Positions 53,026-62,612 are shown, numbered from the stretch's first letter. The stretch is DNA of 64,000 nucleotides from Candidatus Poribacteria bacterium (GCA_003635315.1 PYJD01000008.1:146781-210780); one strand, 5' to 3'. The notes: generated from the letters alone by a model not told the origin. Numbers and translations: made by a program.

Positions 53026-53946
53026 TTATTCTCCTTGATTTATGGGTGTAATGTCTAAATTACCTTCACGAAAGGCGTCTGCAAGAGCTCTTGGCACAGA
53101 TGCTTCTGCTTCAACCACCTGTGCTCTTTTTTCTTGAACACTTGCGGTCATTTCCTGCTTTCTTGCTACAGCAAGTGCACGTCGTTCTTCAGCTTTTGCT
53201 TGGGCAACAACAAGGTCTGCTTCTGCCTGTTCAGCTTGGAGTTCAGCGCCGATATTCTTGCCAACATTTACATCTGCAATATCAATAGACAAGATTTCAA
53301 ATGCGGTGCCCGCGTCTAACCCTCTATCCAGAACTGTTTTTGATATAATGTCAGGATTCTCAAGCACATCTTCGTAGGTATCGGAAGCCCCAATAGCACT
53401 AATAATACCTTCACCTACACGAGCAATTATGGTTTCTTCACCAGCACCACCAACTAAACGATTGATGAATGTTCTTACAGTAATCCGCACTGTAGTAATT
53501 AGTTCAACTCCATCAAGGGCAAGTGCGGTAATACTGGGTGTTGTAATCACTCTTGGATTAACACTTATTTGGACTGCTTCAAATACATCTCTACCAGCCA
53601 AATCAATGGCAGCAGCTTGTGCAAAATCGAGACTGATGTTTCTTGCTTTATCTGCAGCAATAAGTGCACTGACAACGTTTAGTACGTTTCCACCTGCCAG
53701 ATAATGTGCCTCTAAATCTGGGGTTGATACAGTTAAACCAGCTTTATGACTACTGATTAATGCCCTTACAATAACATTTGGATTTACTCTTCTTAAACGC
53801 ATTCCAATTAATTCAAAAATACGAAGTGGAACACCAGCTGCTACAGCTGCAATCCAAAGCCCAACTGGAACAAACCAGAAGAATATAAATATGACAATAA
53901 GGAATAGTACTGCAAATATAGGCAATACTGGTAAGAATTCTCCCAT
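53026..53946 (-). CDS. floA: Flotillin-like protein FloA, paralogue 1
   Basis: A 306-residue FloA with an N-terminal hydrophobic segment ([22 protein letters not shown]) and the family's SPFH blocks: '[20 protein letters not shown]', '[20 protein letters not shown]', '[14 protein letters not shown]', '[20 protein letters not shown]' and a coiled coil '[20 protein letters not shown]'. Its tail after the coiled coil is shorter than that of paralogue 2. The gene order NfeD (long), NfeD (short), FloA, FloA, small membrane proteins is that of a functional unit for membrane organisation; flotillins oligomerise, so the two paralogues might form mixed assemblies. Confidence 0.9.
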   Translation of the reverse strand: MGEFLPVLPIFAVLFLIVIFIFFWFVPVGLWIAAVAAGVPLRIFELIGMRLRRVNPNVIVRALISSHKAGLTVSTPDLEAHYLAGGNVLNVVSALIAADKARNISLDFAQAAAIDLAGRDVFEAVQISVNPRVITTPSITALALDGVELITTVRITVRTFINRLVGGAGEETIIARVGEGIISAIGASDTYEDVLENPDIISKTVLDRGLDAGTAFEILSIDIADVNVGKNIGAELQAEQAEADLVVAQAKAEERRALAVARKQEMTASVQEKRAQVVEAEASVPRALADAFREGNLDITPINQGE

Positions 53947-53996
53947 CTCAAACTCCTTTCATAACTCATTTAAATAAAATAGATAGATTTAAATAA

Positions 53997-54479
53997 CTAT
54001 AAACTCCTAACAATCACGCGACTTCCTTCAACATGTATCACTTCAATCTCAGTTTCAGGCTCTACAAACTCTCCCTGTGTTACAATATCAATTCGTTGTC
54101 CGTTGATAAGAGCTACTCCTGCGGGTCTAAGAGGAGTGACAGATTTACCTGATTTTCCAATAAGGTTAGTTAATTCCTCACGGGCAGCATGATATCCTTC
54201 ATCACTTCTTTCTGCAGCATTTAAGATAAAAGTCTTACCAATTGCTGAATCACGGATAAGTGATAAACCGATGATTGAAATAGGTATAACGAAAATAAGT
54301 GATAAACAAGTATATATAGCAGCAGTTGTAAGACCAGCTTTCGACCAGATTAATCCTACACCCACACAAAATATTATAATTCCCGGGATGCCTGCAGCCC
54401 CAAATCCAGGTAATATCAAAATCTCGATGAAGATTAATAAAATTCCAAGTGCAATTAGTATCGTTGGAACCCATAACAT
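53997..54479 (-). CDS. Short NfeD-family protein (membrane plus OB-fold domain)
   Basis: The 160-residue protein has three to four N-terminal helices ('IALGILLIFIEILILPGFGAAG' and following) and an OB-fold NfeD domain at the C-terminus ('GKSVTPLRPAGVALINGQRI', 'DIVTQGEFVEPETEIEVIHV'). It lacks the protease domain present in the neighbouring long NfeD. Short NfeD proteins (YuaF/YqeZ-type) accompany flotillins and are thought to help place them. It lies 50 bp upstream of FloA paralogue 1 and 131 bp after the long NfeD gene. Confidence 0.88.
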   Translation of the reverse strand: MLWVPTILIALGILLIFIEILILPGFGAAGIPGIIIFCVGVGLIWSKAGLTTAAIYTCLSLIFVIPISIIGLSLIRDSAIGKTFILNAAERSDEGYHAAREELTNLIGKSGKSVTPLRPAGVALINGQRIDIVTQGEFVEPETEIEVIHVEGSRVIVRSL

Positions 54480-54610
54480 AATAATTTTCTCCAGTCTTCA
54501 ATACATAAGTCTTAAGTTATATTTACAGATAAAGTGTTTAATTTGTCAATTGAGTAGACTATCCACATATAATAATGGTAGAAGTTTGTATTGGAATAAA
54601 CAATAGAATG

Positions 54611-56146
54611 TCATTCCTCAAACGGCTCAACTGCTATCTTTGATCCTTCAACCTCACTAACCTTGATTGGTGTATTTTGAGGAATGAAATCTCCAACTGT
54701 CACAACATCTAATCGTTTATTTTCAATTCGAACAGTCCCAGCCGGTCGTAGTGGAGTGAGAGCTATACCTGTTTTCCCGAGAAAACTGTTAAAATCTAAT
54801 GTTCCTGCTGAATGATAACCTTCATCTGTACTCATTACTGTAGATAAAGCAATTTTTTGGAATGGGGATGATTTGGGTAAATATATAGTTGCAACAATTG
54901 CTAAGACTGAAGTCAATATAACCGATATTGACAACCAAAGTAAGGCTAAACCAAGATCATCTGTACTTTGAAAGAATACAAAGAATACACTACCAAACAT
55001 CAAGAATAAACCCAGAATACCGGCTATACCAAAACCAGGAATTACAAATACCTCAACAATTATTAGTGCTAAACCAAGTATAAAGATAAAAGGCAACCAA
55101 GCTTGAGAAATATCATTCAACATATGTCCGCCGAAGAATAGACCAATAAAGAGTATACCAAGTAATCCTGGAACCCCAAATCCGGGTGTGCGTATTTCTA
55201 TTAATAGGCCAATACCCCCTAAAGACAGCAAAAGTGCACTGATGTAAGGACTCGTAATGAAAAATACAGTTCTATCTGCAAGTGTTACAACAAATCTTTC
55301 AACTTGAACATCACGAAGTGATTTGATTGATGTGTATCTATCTCCCTTCCGTCCTTCTTTTCGACTAAGGTAATCATCATTTGTAAGTGCCATTTTGACA
55401 GTATCAATTTTACCACCATAATCTTGTTCATATTCTACGATTTGATATTGTTCCAATAATGCTGATATACTTGTAGCTTGGGTTTCAACGAAACCGTATT
55501 CCAAGGCTTCTCTTGTGGTTAATGTTAGCAATTCACCTTCAGCACAAAGGACTTCCATTTGTGTCCCTGCATCCTGTTCATCAAGAAACTCGTCTGGACG
55601 CATTCTGACGATAACACCGTTATCTAAACGAACGAGGACAAGTCTTTTATCAACCATTGTTTCAGCAATATCGGAATTTCGTCCTTGTCGTTCTGCAGTA
55701 GAGCGTATGGTTGCTCTAATGTATGTAACAGCTTTTTCATTTGCCTCATTTCCCTGACCATCAACAGGTGCTGAATCTCCGATCGTAGCCCCAGGAGTCA
55801 TAACAATTTGATCGCATGCAGAGGCAATCATTGCCCCAGCGGAAATTGCCTGTCTGTTAACAAATGCAATTGTAGGAATTGAAGTAGCTTGTATGGATCT
55901 TATAATTCTGACAGCAGCATCGACTCGTCCACCCGGTGTATCAACATCAAAGATTATAGCATCAGCTTGAACTTGTTCAGCTTTTTGGATTCCTTTTTTA
56001 ATGTATGTACTAACGCCACCACCAATTTCAGAACGAATGTCTATTACATATACTAAACCATCATCTTGAGCAAATGACCCATTCACTATAAAGAATGGGA
56101 TGGTAAAGTATATTATGAAATATAAATTAGAAATATTTATTCTCAT
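54611..56146 (-). CDS. Long NfeD-family membrane serine protease
   Basis: The ClpP-like protease domain (residues about 30-250) contains 'FDVDTPGGRVDAAVRIIRSI' and the nucleophile Ser102 in 'NRQAISAGAMIASACD'; a lysine at about position 138 is a candidate for the Ser-Lys dyad known from archaeal 1510-N protease. Next come four to five helices ('LLLSLGGIGLLIEIRTPGFG') and a C-terminal OB-fold NfeD domain like that in the short gene. A signal peptide is visible (MRINISNLYFIIYFTIPFFIVNGSFA). The track begins at TTG (56152); the ATG at 56146 has GGAG at 7 bases and is preferred. A promoter lies upstream, so this gene heads the flotillin operon. Confidence 0.9.
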   Translation of the reverse strand: MRINISNLYFIIYFTIPFFIVNGSFAQDDGLVYVIDIRSEIGGGVSTYIKKGIQKAEQVQADAIIFDVDTPGGRVDAAVRIIRSIQATSIPTIAFVNRQAISAGAMIASACDQIVMTPGATIGDSAPVDGQGNEANEKAVTYIRATIRSTAERQGRNSDIAETMVDKRLVLVRLDNGVIVRMRPDEFLDEQDAGTQMEVLCAEGELLTLTTREALEYGFVETQATSISALLEQYQIVEYEQDYGGKIDTVKMALTNDDYLSRKEGRKGDRYTSIKSLRDVQVERFVVTLADRTVFFITSPYISALLLSLGGIGLLIEIRTPGFGVPGLLGILFIGLFFGGHMLNDISQAWLPFIFILGLALIIVEVFVIPGFGIAGILGLFLMFGSVFFVFFQSTDDLGLALLWLSISVILTSVLAIVATIYLPKSSPFQKIALSTVMSTDEGYHSAGTLDFNSFLGKTGIALTPLRPAGTVRIENKRLDVVTVGDFIPQNTPIKVSEVEGSKIAVEPFEE

Positions 56147-56204
56147 CTCCAAACTCCATTGATACTGATTAGTTGGTGCTTAATTTACATGTCGTTTTAT
56201 GTTT

Positions 56205-56234
56205 AGTATACCCTATTGAAGGTTGTAGTGTCAA
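56205..56234 (-). promoter_or_regulatory. Promoter of the nfeD-flotillin operon
   Basis: Consensus TTGACA and TATACT with 18 bases between, on the minus strand, about 60 bases upstream of the chosen nfeD start. Good match and position. Confidence 0.6.
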
Positions 56235-56313
56235 GAATGTTGAATCGGTGTTGTGAAGGTGTAATAATATATTCAAGAAATGGATGTAAACAATAGGGAT
56301 ATAATTCCAAGTG

Positions 56314-56889
56314 TTAATTTTCTTGTAATTCCTCTGTAATCCAGACATGAAGAATATGATTTAATATCAGATGAACATCTTCAACAGGTCCATATTGATT
56401 ACTGTCAACCACAACATTTACATCACAAATCGTTGCCAATTTACCTCCTCCAAAACCGCTCCATCCTATAGTCTTACATCCTATATCAGCTGCATGTTGC
56501 ATTGCGCGTAATACGTTCTCAGAATTCCCACTGGCACTTATCCCAATAACTACATCACCACTATTCACAAGATTCTTAAGTTGTTCAATAAATACATCCT
56601 CATAGGAAACATCATTAGACCAAGCGGTCATAGTTGCGATATTATCAGTTAAACTGATAACCTTGAATCGTGGTTTACTTGGCATACTTGTCCCTTTTCC
56701 AAGATCACATGCGATATGAGATGCAGTAGAGGCACTACCACCGTTTCCAATTACAAATATTTGTTTGTCGTTATAGTAACCATCCATAATAACATCTATG
56801 GATTTCCTAACATCTTCTATGTTTAGATGGTTTAATACCTCTTGAAGATGGGATATATACTTTTGAATTCTCTCCATATATTCGTTCAC
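56314..56889 (-). CDS. SIS-domain phosphosugar isomerase, GmhA-like
   Basis: The 191-residue protein resembles sedoheptulose-7-phosphate isomerase GmhA: 'FVIGNGGSASTASHIACDLG' near the N-terminus, 'NSGDVVIGISASGNSENVLR' and a C-terminal 'PVEDVHLILNHILHVWITEE' with the metal-binding histidine/aspartate region. GmhA starts the ADP- or GDP-heptose route for lipopolysaccharide or S-layer glycans. The usual QHIAAEL is HIACDL here, so a related sugar phosphate is possible. No other heptose gene is adjacent. The gene ends 167 bp upstream of the nfeD start region and has a TIR-repeat cluster at its 5' side. Confidence 0.82.
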   Translation of the reverse strand: MNEYMERIQKYISHLQEVLNHLNIEDVRKSIDVIMDGYYNDKQIFVIGNGGSASTASHIACDLGKGTSMPSKPRFKVISLTDNIATMTAWSNDVSYEDVFIEQLKNLVNSGDVVIGISASGNSENVLRAMQHAADIGCKTIGWSGFGGGKLATICDVNVVVDSNQYGPVEDVHLILNHILHVWITEELQEN

Positions 56890-56986
56890 TCCGAATTTAC
56901 TTTTAATAAAATTTATACCATTCTTTAGAAATGATGTATAAGAGTTTTATGTGGAATGCCATTTAATACTTTACAACCTAAAGGTT

Positions 56987-57216
56987 ATACCATTTCTAAA
57001 TAATAGTTCTCTTAAATTCACATTTAATACTAAATTCGATGCGGTTCCAAACCACATCTACCGGGTTTGGTGGATGATGTTTATATGTAATACCATTTCC
57101 AAATTAATAGGTGTCATAAATACGCAGATTATATTATATTCGATGCGGTTCCAAACCGCATCTACCGGGTTTGGTGGATGATGTTTATATGTCATAATAT
57201 TTCTTAGAAGTGGTAT
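56987..57216. repeat. TIR-bounded repeat cluster with GCGGTT hairpins (two tandem units)
   Basis: Left end ATACCATTTCTAA (56987), right end TTAGAAGTGGTAT (57204-57216). It holds two units each with GATGCGGTTCCAAACC[A/G]CATC, followed by TACCGGGTTTGGTGGATGAT; a second left end, ATACCATTTCC, starts the second unit at about 57090. Same family as 8613-8780. A lone ATACCATTC/AGAAATGATGTAT pair at 56917-56940 lies just before. No gene is seen here. Confidence 0.65.
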
Positions 57217-57223
57217 TATGTTA

Positions 57224-57806
57224 AAAAAGAGATATTTTCATTTAGAAATAAGATTAGAATTCATAGCCGTAAATTGAACATTTAATCCTAATATCCAAAC
57301 AACCCTATAAGGTGCAGAAACAGACATTTAATCCTAAATTCCCAGAGCAAAAATCGTGAAAATGATGACTTTTTCCCTGTGTCGAAAAAGTTCCAAAATT
57401 TGAAAAAAGTTACACTTTTTGACACATTGTGTGTCATTTAATTTGGTGTAAATTACCCCTCTAACCGCTGTCATAGCCTGACTTTACTCCACTTTAAATT
57501 GACTTTATAAGAATTTCCCAAAAGTGTGATTTTGTGTTTTTCTTGTTTTTATAGATTTTGACAATTCCAACAAGTATAATAAAGCAGGAATTTTGACATA
57601 AATAGAATCTTGTATATTAGGATCGTTTTTATAGATAGTCATCGTTTATTCTCTATTTTTATATTTCTCTTAAATCTTAAAGATATTGATTTTTTCTGTC
57701 AATAAAGATGTCCAAACTGGATGTTTGCACTAAAAAAGTAGCTTTTGGTAATGTTAGATGTAATATTTAGATATTTTCTTCATTTTATTTTAAATTTTTT
57801 GATTTA
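57224..57806. repeat. Large dispersed intergenic repeat, copy 2
   Basis: Same orientation and order of landmarks as copy 1 at 5272-5942: paired TTTAATCCTAA units, GTCGAAAAAGT, GTTACACTTTTT, GGTGTAAATTACCCCTCTAA, AAGTGTGATTTTGTG, TTAGGATCGTTT, GGTAATGTTAGATGT. In place of CCTACA/TGTAGG the inner hairpin is GACACA-TTG-TGTGTC (about 57421-57435), so three base pairs are changed on both sides; the outer stem TTACAC/GTGTAA is kept. It is located between the 5' end of the SIS gene and the 3' end of the ROK kinase gene. No gene is supported in it. Confidence 0.7.
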
Positions 57807-57808
57807 TT

Positions 57809-58762
57809 TTATACTACTAATGAAATCGCTGCCATATCCCCCAGTTTTTCACCTAATTCTGCAGGTTTAATAGTAACAATTTCTGCTGGTCGGGTCATGG
57901 CAAGATCTTCAACTGTTTTACATATTGGATCAATAAGAAGATCTCCAGCAGCAATTGCGATCGTACCTAATAGAACTATGTCTGGATTAATGATATTTAC
58001 CAGATTTGCTATACCCCAACCCATATAATATGCAGTGACATCAATTAATTTTAGAGCAATTTTATCACCATGTCGTGCAGCCTCAAGTACATGCTCAGAT
58101 TTAATAGAATTTATATCGTCATTTGCTATTGACAAAATTAGACTATCAGGATTGTTTTCAACAGCCTGTTTTGCCCGTCTTGCTATTGCTGGACCGGAAC
58201 ACAATGCTTCAAGACAACCTCGTTTGCCACATCCACATTGTGGACCATTTGGAAGTAAGATCTGATGTCCTACTTCACCAGCGGAATCGTTTGCACCATG
58301 GTAGATCTCACCATTGATCACTATACCTCCGCCAATTCCAGTACTCATTGTCATATAAAGGACAATATTATAACCTTTACCACCCCCAAAACGATACTCA
58401 GCGAGTGCTGATGCATTTGCATCATTTTCAATAACTGTATTGATATGAAATTCGCTTTCAAGTCGATCTTTTAATGGGAATGCATCCCATCCGGGTAGGT
58501 TGGGTGGAGAATAGACAATACCCGTTTGTGTATCTAAAGGACCACCACAACTAACACCGATACCTGAAATGTCTTTTTTATCTAATTCAGCATCTTTAAT
58601 TGTCTGATAGATCATTTCAAATAGGGTTTGGATAGCAAATTCTGGACCTTTATCAGATTGTGTTGGCTTGCGGATTTTATTAAGGATTCTTCCGTTTTTG
58701 TCGGCAACTACAGTTGCCAGTTTTGTACCACCGATGTCTATTCCAACAACATAATCTGACAT
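57809..58762 (-). CDS. ROK-family sugar kinase (glucokinase-like)
   Basis: A 317-residue ROK kinase from the ATG at 58762 (MSDYVVGIDIGGTKLAT). It has the phosphate motif 'VGIDIGGTKLA', the catalytic-aspartate region 'VIENDANASALAEYRFGGG', 'MSTGIGGGIVINGEIYHGA' and the zinc motif 'CGCGKRGCLEALCSG'. Such kinases phosphorylate glucose, N-acetyl-sugars or other hexoses. The track start adds eight residues (MYSLYLIA) that no ROK protein needs. It is 25 bp downstream of the FGGY kinase gene, in the same direction, so both sugar kinases probably share a transcript. Substrate unknown. The 3' end abuts the large repeat. Confidence 0.88.
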   Translation of the reverse strand: MSDYVVGIDIGGTKLATVVADKNGRILNKIRKPTQSDKGPEFAIQTLFEMIYQTIKDAELDKKDISGIGVSCGGPLDTQTGIVYSPPNLPGWDAFPLKDRLESEFHINTVIENDANASALAEYRFGGGKGYNIVLYMTMSTGIGGGIVINGEIYHGANDSAGEVGHQILLPNGPQCGCGKRGCLEALCSGPAIARRAKQAVENNPDSLILSIANDDINSIKSEHVLEAARHGDKIALKLIDVTAYYMGWGIANLVNIINPDIVLLGTIAIAAGDLLIDPICKTVEDLAMTRPAEIVTIKPAELGEKLGDMAAISLVV

Positions 58763-58787
58763 AGCAATTAAGTATAATGAATACAAT

Positions 58788-60293
58788 TTACAGTTGATCG
58801 TTAATTTCTTTTATTGACGGATATATCTTTTCATAGATGTTAAGTTTTTCGTTATATTGTTTTGCAACTTCAGCACGAGGATAGAATGTCTCACGTGGTT
58901 TTACTAACAGATCTACTGCTTCTTCTATTGATTTGTATTTACCAATTGCGGTACCCGAGAGAATTGCTGTTCCAAGACAAACACCTTCAGATATATCAAG
59001 AGCAATGACCTTTTTCCCGAACATATCTGCTTTGAGTTGTAACCATTTATCTGATTTTGCACCACCACCGATTGCGCGAACTTCATTTATTTCTACACCG
59101 GCATTTTGTAACATTGAAAGATTTTGTTTAATTTCGTAACTGATGCCCTCAAGAATAGATTTGACCAGTTCGGCTTTTGTTGTAGAGAGTGTTAAACCAA
59201 CAATAGCCCCTTTGGATTCTAAGTCAAGATGTGGTGTTCCTGAACCTGTAAAATGAGGTAGTAGCATTGCTGAACTTGGGGTATCTGGAATTTTATCTAA
59301 CAAGATGTCATATACATCACGTCCATCTTTATCTGCTTGTGCTATTTCAAATTGTGCGAAATTATCCCGAAACCAGCGTAGGACTACACCACCACTTGAA
59401 ACAAAGCCTAATGTAACATATAAGTCTTCAACAACATGAGGATAACATGCAAAATTACCATCAATCATCTGATTATTTATAACCGGTTCAGAAAATGCGG
59501 GTGCAATACATTCGACTGTCCCTGTAGCGTCCATTAGTTCACCACTGCGAATTATACCTGCCCCTAATGCCCCACATGGCTGGTCATGACCACCAGCAAC
59601 AACGACTACACCTTGAGGTAGACCGAGTTCTTCAGAAACTTTAGCTCCAATTTCACCAATAATCGAGCCGGATGGTACAGGTTTAGGTAAGAGTTCAGGA
59701 TCAATATCTGCAAGATTAAGCATCTTCTCTGACCAAGTTTTATTTATAATGTCAAAAAACATTGTTCGGGCAGCGAGAGAATAGTCGACAGCCAAATCAA
59801 CACCTAATCTGAAATTGACAAAGTCTTCATATCCAAAGAATTTCCAGACTTCCCCATATAATTCAGGTTGGTTTCTTTGGATCCAGACGATTTTAGCCAA
59901 AGTATGTATATCACTTGGTGGCATACCAGTGATTTGCATTATTTCTAAAGGACTCATGTCCTGGAATAATTCATCACAAATACCAATTGTACGGGAATCA
60001 AAAGTTGTGATTGCATTTGCAAGTACATCACAATTACCCCATACAGGCGTAACAGCTTCACCTTGTGATGCAACTGATATTGCTTCGATAGGATCATGTT
60101 TTGTTTCTGATGCTACCTTGCGTATACCATTTGAGACCTTTTCCCATACGACATTACTATCAAGTTCTGACCATCCGGGTTGTGGATGTATTAGAGGATA
60201 TTCACCGTATGCTTGCGATAAAATCTCTCCATCTTCACGAAATGCAATGACTTTACATCCTGTAGTGCCTACATCAATAGCCAAAAGACTCAT
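58788..60293 (-). CDS. FGGY-family carbohydrate kinase (xylulokinase-like)
   Basis: A 501-residue FGGY kinase: N-terminal 'LLAIDVGTTGCKVIAFREDG', the catalytic-base region 'VVAGGHDQPCGALGAGII', 'GFVSSGGVVLRWFRDNF' and C-terminal 'VRAIGGGAKSDKWLQLKADM'. Family members phosphorylate xylulose, gluconate, glycerol, ribulose or erythritol; the sequence fits the xylulokinase/gluconokinase branch best but this is not decisive. It lies upstream of a ROK kinase. No permease or regulator gene is close by. The gene starts with ATG after AGGAG-like GGAGTTTTA. Confidence 0.85.
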   Translation of the reverse strand: MSLLAIDVGTTGCKVIAFREDGEILSQAYGEYPLIHPQPGWSELDSNVVWEKVSNGIRKVASETKHDPIEAISVASQGEAVTPVWGNCDVLANAITTFDSRTIGICDELFQDMSPLEIMQITGMPPSDIHTLAKIVWIQRNQPELYGEVWKFFGYEDFVNFRLGVDLAVDYSLAARTMFFDIINKTWSEKMLNLADIDPELLPKPVPSGSIIGEIGAKVSEELGLPQGVVVVAGGHDQPCGALGAGIIRSGELMDATGTVECIAPAFSEPVINNQMIDGNFACYPHVVEDLYVTLGFVSSGGVVLRWFRDNFAQFEIAQADKDGRDVYDILLDKIPDTPSSAMLLPHFTGSGTPHLDLESKGAIVGLTLSTTKAELVKSILEGISYEIKQNLSMLQNAGVEINEVRAIGGGAKSDKWLQLKADMFGKKVIALDISEGVCLGTAILSGTAIGKYKSIEEAVDLLVKPRETFYPRAEVAKQYNEKLNIYEKIYPSIKEINDQL

Positions 60294-60451
60294 TCTAAAA
60301 CTCCTTAAAATGGGATGTAGACATCATATTACATATTTCGTTTAATTACAAGGAATTGAGAAGACTAATGAAACTATATTTCACTCCGTAACGTGTAATT
60401 GTAGTGAGTAAATCACATATATAATATCATATTTATTATTTGGAGGAATTA

Positions 60452-60877
60452 ATGAATATTAACACATACATATGGTTCAATGAAAGTTGTCTTGAAGCAT
60501 TTGAATATTATAAAACAGTTTTTGGTGGAGAGTTCAAGAGCTTAATGACTTATCGGGATGGACCGGAAGATTTACCCGTAGCTGAAGAGGATCTTGACCG
60601 TATTATGCATGTATCACTACCCATTGGCTCAAGTGTATTGATGGGAAGTGATTCCTGTTCTTCACTCGGACCCCCGCGTGTAATGGGAAATAATTTTTCT
60701 CTATGTTTTGAAGCAGATAATACCGAACATGCAGATGATATATATAGGAAGCTTTCTTCAGGTGGAAAAGTTATATATCCAATGGAAGATGCCTTCTGGG
60801 GTGCATATTATGGAAAATTAACTGATAAATTTGGAATCAATTGGGATATTATATTTAGTTATCACCAGGAACAATAA
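60452..60877 (+). CDS. VOC-family (PhnB-like) protein
   Basis: The 141-residue protein belongs to the PhnB/VOC group: 'YIWFNESCLEAFEYYKTVFG', 'IMHVSLPIGSSVLMGSDS', 'FSLCFEADNTEHADDIYRKL', 'FWGAYYGKLTDKFGINWDI'. This fold occurs in glyoxalases, dioxygenases and resistance proteins; PhnB-like members have no known reaction. The ATG at 60452 (MNINTYIWF) follows GGAGGA by 4 bases and is chosen over the TTG at 60440 used by the track. A terminator follows 58 bp after the stop codon, so it is probably a single-gene transcript. Confidence 0.85.
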   Translation: MNINTYIWFNESCLEAFEYYKTVFGGEFKSLMTYRDGPEDLPVAEEDLDRIMHVSLPIGSSVLMGSDSCSSLGPPRVMGNNFSLCFEADNTEHADDIYRKLSSGGKVIYPMEDAFWGAYYGKLTDKFGINWDIIFSYHQEQ

Positions 60878-60934
60878 TTTCAATATGATTGCGTCTAATT
60901 TACTGTAAATCATTAAATCGAAGGATTAATTATT

Positions 60935-60973
60935 CAACTCAACCTTCCATAGTGCTGGTTGGGTTGTTTTTTT
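60935..60973 (+). terminator. Intrinsic terminator after the VOC gene
   Basis: CAACTCAACC and GGTTGGGTTG form a 10-bp stem (one G-U pair) with a 12-base loop, followed by TTTTTTT. Confidence 0.85.
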
Positions 60974-60994
60974 AATATACTCATTAGACTTTTA

Positions 60995-61133
60995 TTATAG
61001 TAAACTTTTGAATTAATGGTACATTTTGAGATGTAGGAGGGAACTCCGATTCCCAAATATCACTTAGTTAAATCGCGATTCGGAGATCGCTCCTACATGG
61101 ATTTTGTGTTATTATTTTCAATGTTCACTATAA
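60995..61133. repeat. 139-bp TIR repeat, copy 2
   Basis: Ends TTATAGTAAA and TTCACTATAA (one mismatch). The interior matches copy 1 at 16616-16754 nearly throughout, e.g. GAGATGTAGGAGGGAACTCC, and both are exactly 139 bp. The TGTAGGAG/CTCCTACA hairpin is kept. It lies right after the terminator of the VOC gene. Confidence 0.75.
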
Positions 61134-61183
61134 TTTAGTCTTTTACATACAGTAGATAATATGTTAATATAATGTTGGGGTAA

Positions 61184-61975
61184 ATGAAAATGGGAAATAA
61201 TCCAATGCGTTTTAAAAATCAGGTAGTATTTGTTACGGGTGGTGGCGGACCTTTAGGAATTGGACGTGCGGCATGTTTGGCTTTTGCAAGGGAAGGTGCT
61301 AAAATTGTGGTTGCCGGGGGAAGAAGTTCGGATGCAGTAATGAATGAAATAAGTGATACAGGTGGTGATGCCATATCTATTCAATTGGATGTTACTGATA
61401 CGAACCAGGTTCAATCCGCAGTTGAAAAGACAATTAATACCTTTGGTGGGATTGATGTCTTGTTTAATAATGCTGGTATTATCAATCGACAATCCTTATT
61501 AGAACTTACAGCAGAAGGATTTGATCATGTAATGGCAGTAAATGTAAAGGGTTGTTTATTATGTGCTCAGGCAGTAGCAAAGGTGATGATTGCCAATGGA
61601 ACTCGTGGTAGGATTATAAATAATTCATCTATTTTTGCTGAAGAATCCCATGCTGGTGTATTAAGTTATTGTGTAAGTAAAGCAGCAGTTAATCGATTAA
61701 CACGTAGTTTGGCATTAGAACTTCGACCCCATGGTATTACTGTTAACGCAATAGCACCAGGTGGAGGAGCACCAACGGGTATGAATGCTCCGCATAACCT
61801 TCCAGAGGATGATAGTTTGCCCGAGTTAATTCCTGCCCCTACAGATGCTCCACTTGAGCGATCTGCCACAGTATGGGATTATATAGGAGCCGTATTGTTT
61901 CTGGCATCTGAAGATGCGGCTTATATTAGTGGTGAAATTATGACTGTAGATGGTGGGGCGGCTGCCCGAAGATAA
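61184..61975 (+). CDS. Short-chain dehydrogenase/reductase (SDR)
   Basis: A 263-residue SDR: cofactor loop 'VFVTGGGGPLGIGRA', 'LFNNAGIINR', catalytic set in 'IINNSSIFAEESHAGVLSYC' and 'VSKAAVNRL', and C-terminal 'YISGEIMTVDGGAA'. Glycine-rich loop is longer than usual (GGGGPLGIG). A TATAAT box lies at 61168-61173, only 10 bases before the first ATG, so the transcript might be nearly leaderless, or translation could start at a later ATG (61190 or 61205, MRFKNQVVF). It is followed by the PGPGW-like gene after 22 bp. Substrate unknown. Confidence 0.85.
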   Translation: MKMGNNPMRFKNQVVFVTGGGGPLGIGRAACLAFAREGAKIVVAGGRSSDAVMNEISDTGGDAISIQLDVTDTNQVQSAVEKTINTFGGIDVLFNNAGIINRQSLLELTAEGFDHVMAVNVKGCLLCAQAVAKVMIANGTRGRIINNSSIFAEESHAGVLSYCVSKAAVNRLTRSLALELRPHGITVNAIAPGGGAPTGMNAPHNLPEDDSLPELIPAPTDAPLERSATVWDYIGAVLFLASEDAAYISGEIMTVDGGAAARR

Positions 61976-61997
61976 TTAGGTTAGGAGAGAACCTATT

Positions 61998-62480
61998 TTG
62001 TGGTTGTTAGATTTCTTTAGTAGTTGTTGGCATACTGTTTCTGGATGGTTTATATATCTCTGGAAATACATTTCACCTATTTTACATTTCCTTAATGAGT
62101 ATAAGTTATTATTAGTGATAATATCGGTTTCCAGTATTCTATTAAGTATTATAGGATGTATTGCCCTAATTACATTTCTTCCTTCCGATTATTTCACTGA
62201 ATCAAAACACGGTAAACACATTAACAATCTGTTTTTGAGGATAGTTGTTTCTATTACAAAAAATCTTATAGGTGTGATTCTTGTAATTATGGGTATATTG
62301 TTGTCAGTTCCGGGTATACCAGGTCAAGGGTTGTTAACCATTTTTGCAGGAATTATACTAAGTGATTTTCCGGGTAAAAAGAGATTTGCACGAAAAATCA
62401 TCAAAATAAAAGCAGTGAATTCTTCTGCAAATCAGATCAGAAACACATTTAATCGATCACCACTTATATTGGATGAATGA
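61998..62480 (+). CDS. Small PGPGW-type transmembrane protein
   Basis: The 160-residue protein has three hydrophobic segments, with 'IIGCIALITFLPSDYF' and 'LVIMGILLSVPGIPGQGLLT', then 'IFAGIILSDFPGKKRFA', the pattern of the PGPGW family of small putative membrane proteins (PGIPGQG replaces PGPGW). Its function is unknown. The start codon is TTG at 61998 (MWLLDFF...); GGAGAGA (61984-61990) is at a good distance, so this TTG start is well supported. It probably forms a unit with the SDR gene upstream. Confidence 0.7.
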   Translation: MWLLDFFSSCWHTVSGWFIYLWKYISPILHFLNEYKLLLVIISVSSILLSIIGCIALITFLPSDYFTESKHGKHINNLFLRIVVSITKNLIGVILVIMGILLSVPGIPGQGLLTIFAGIILSDFPGKKRFARKIIKIKAVNSSANQIRNTFNRSPLILDE

Positions 62481-62612
62481 AATTAGTGAACGATGCTTTT
62501 CATAGTGAAGCAGTCATCTCTTTTGATAAATCACAAACCCCTTATACCAATATATTTGAAATCTGTTGTTTCATATTTACATACAACAGATCACCAGTAT
62601 CGAAATAGACAA

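Noticed and set aside
51998-53946. Tandem floA genes as a sequence assembly duplication
   Set aside because: The two genes differ in length, insertions and many residues, so they are real diverged paralogues.
57557-57580. TTGACA...TATAAT promoter inside large repeat copy 2
   Set aside because: The spacing is only 11 bases and the corresponding boxes in copy 1 are altered, so it is probably chance in AT-rich sequence.
56890-57808. CRISPR array in the repeat-rich gap
   Set aside because: Units are TIR-bounded hairpin repeats with two or three copies and no regular spacers; no cas gene is present in the window.
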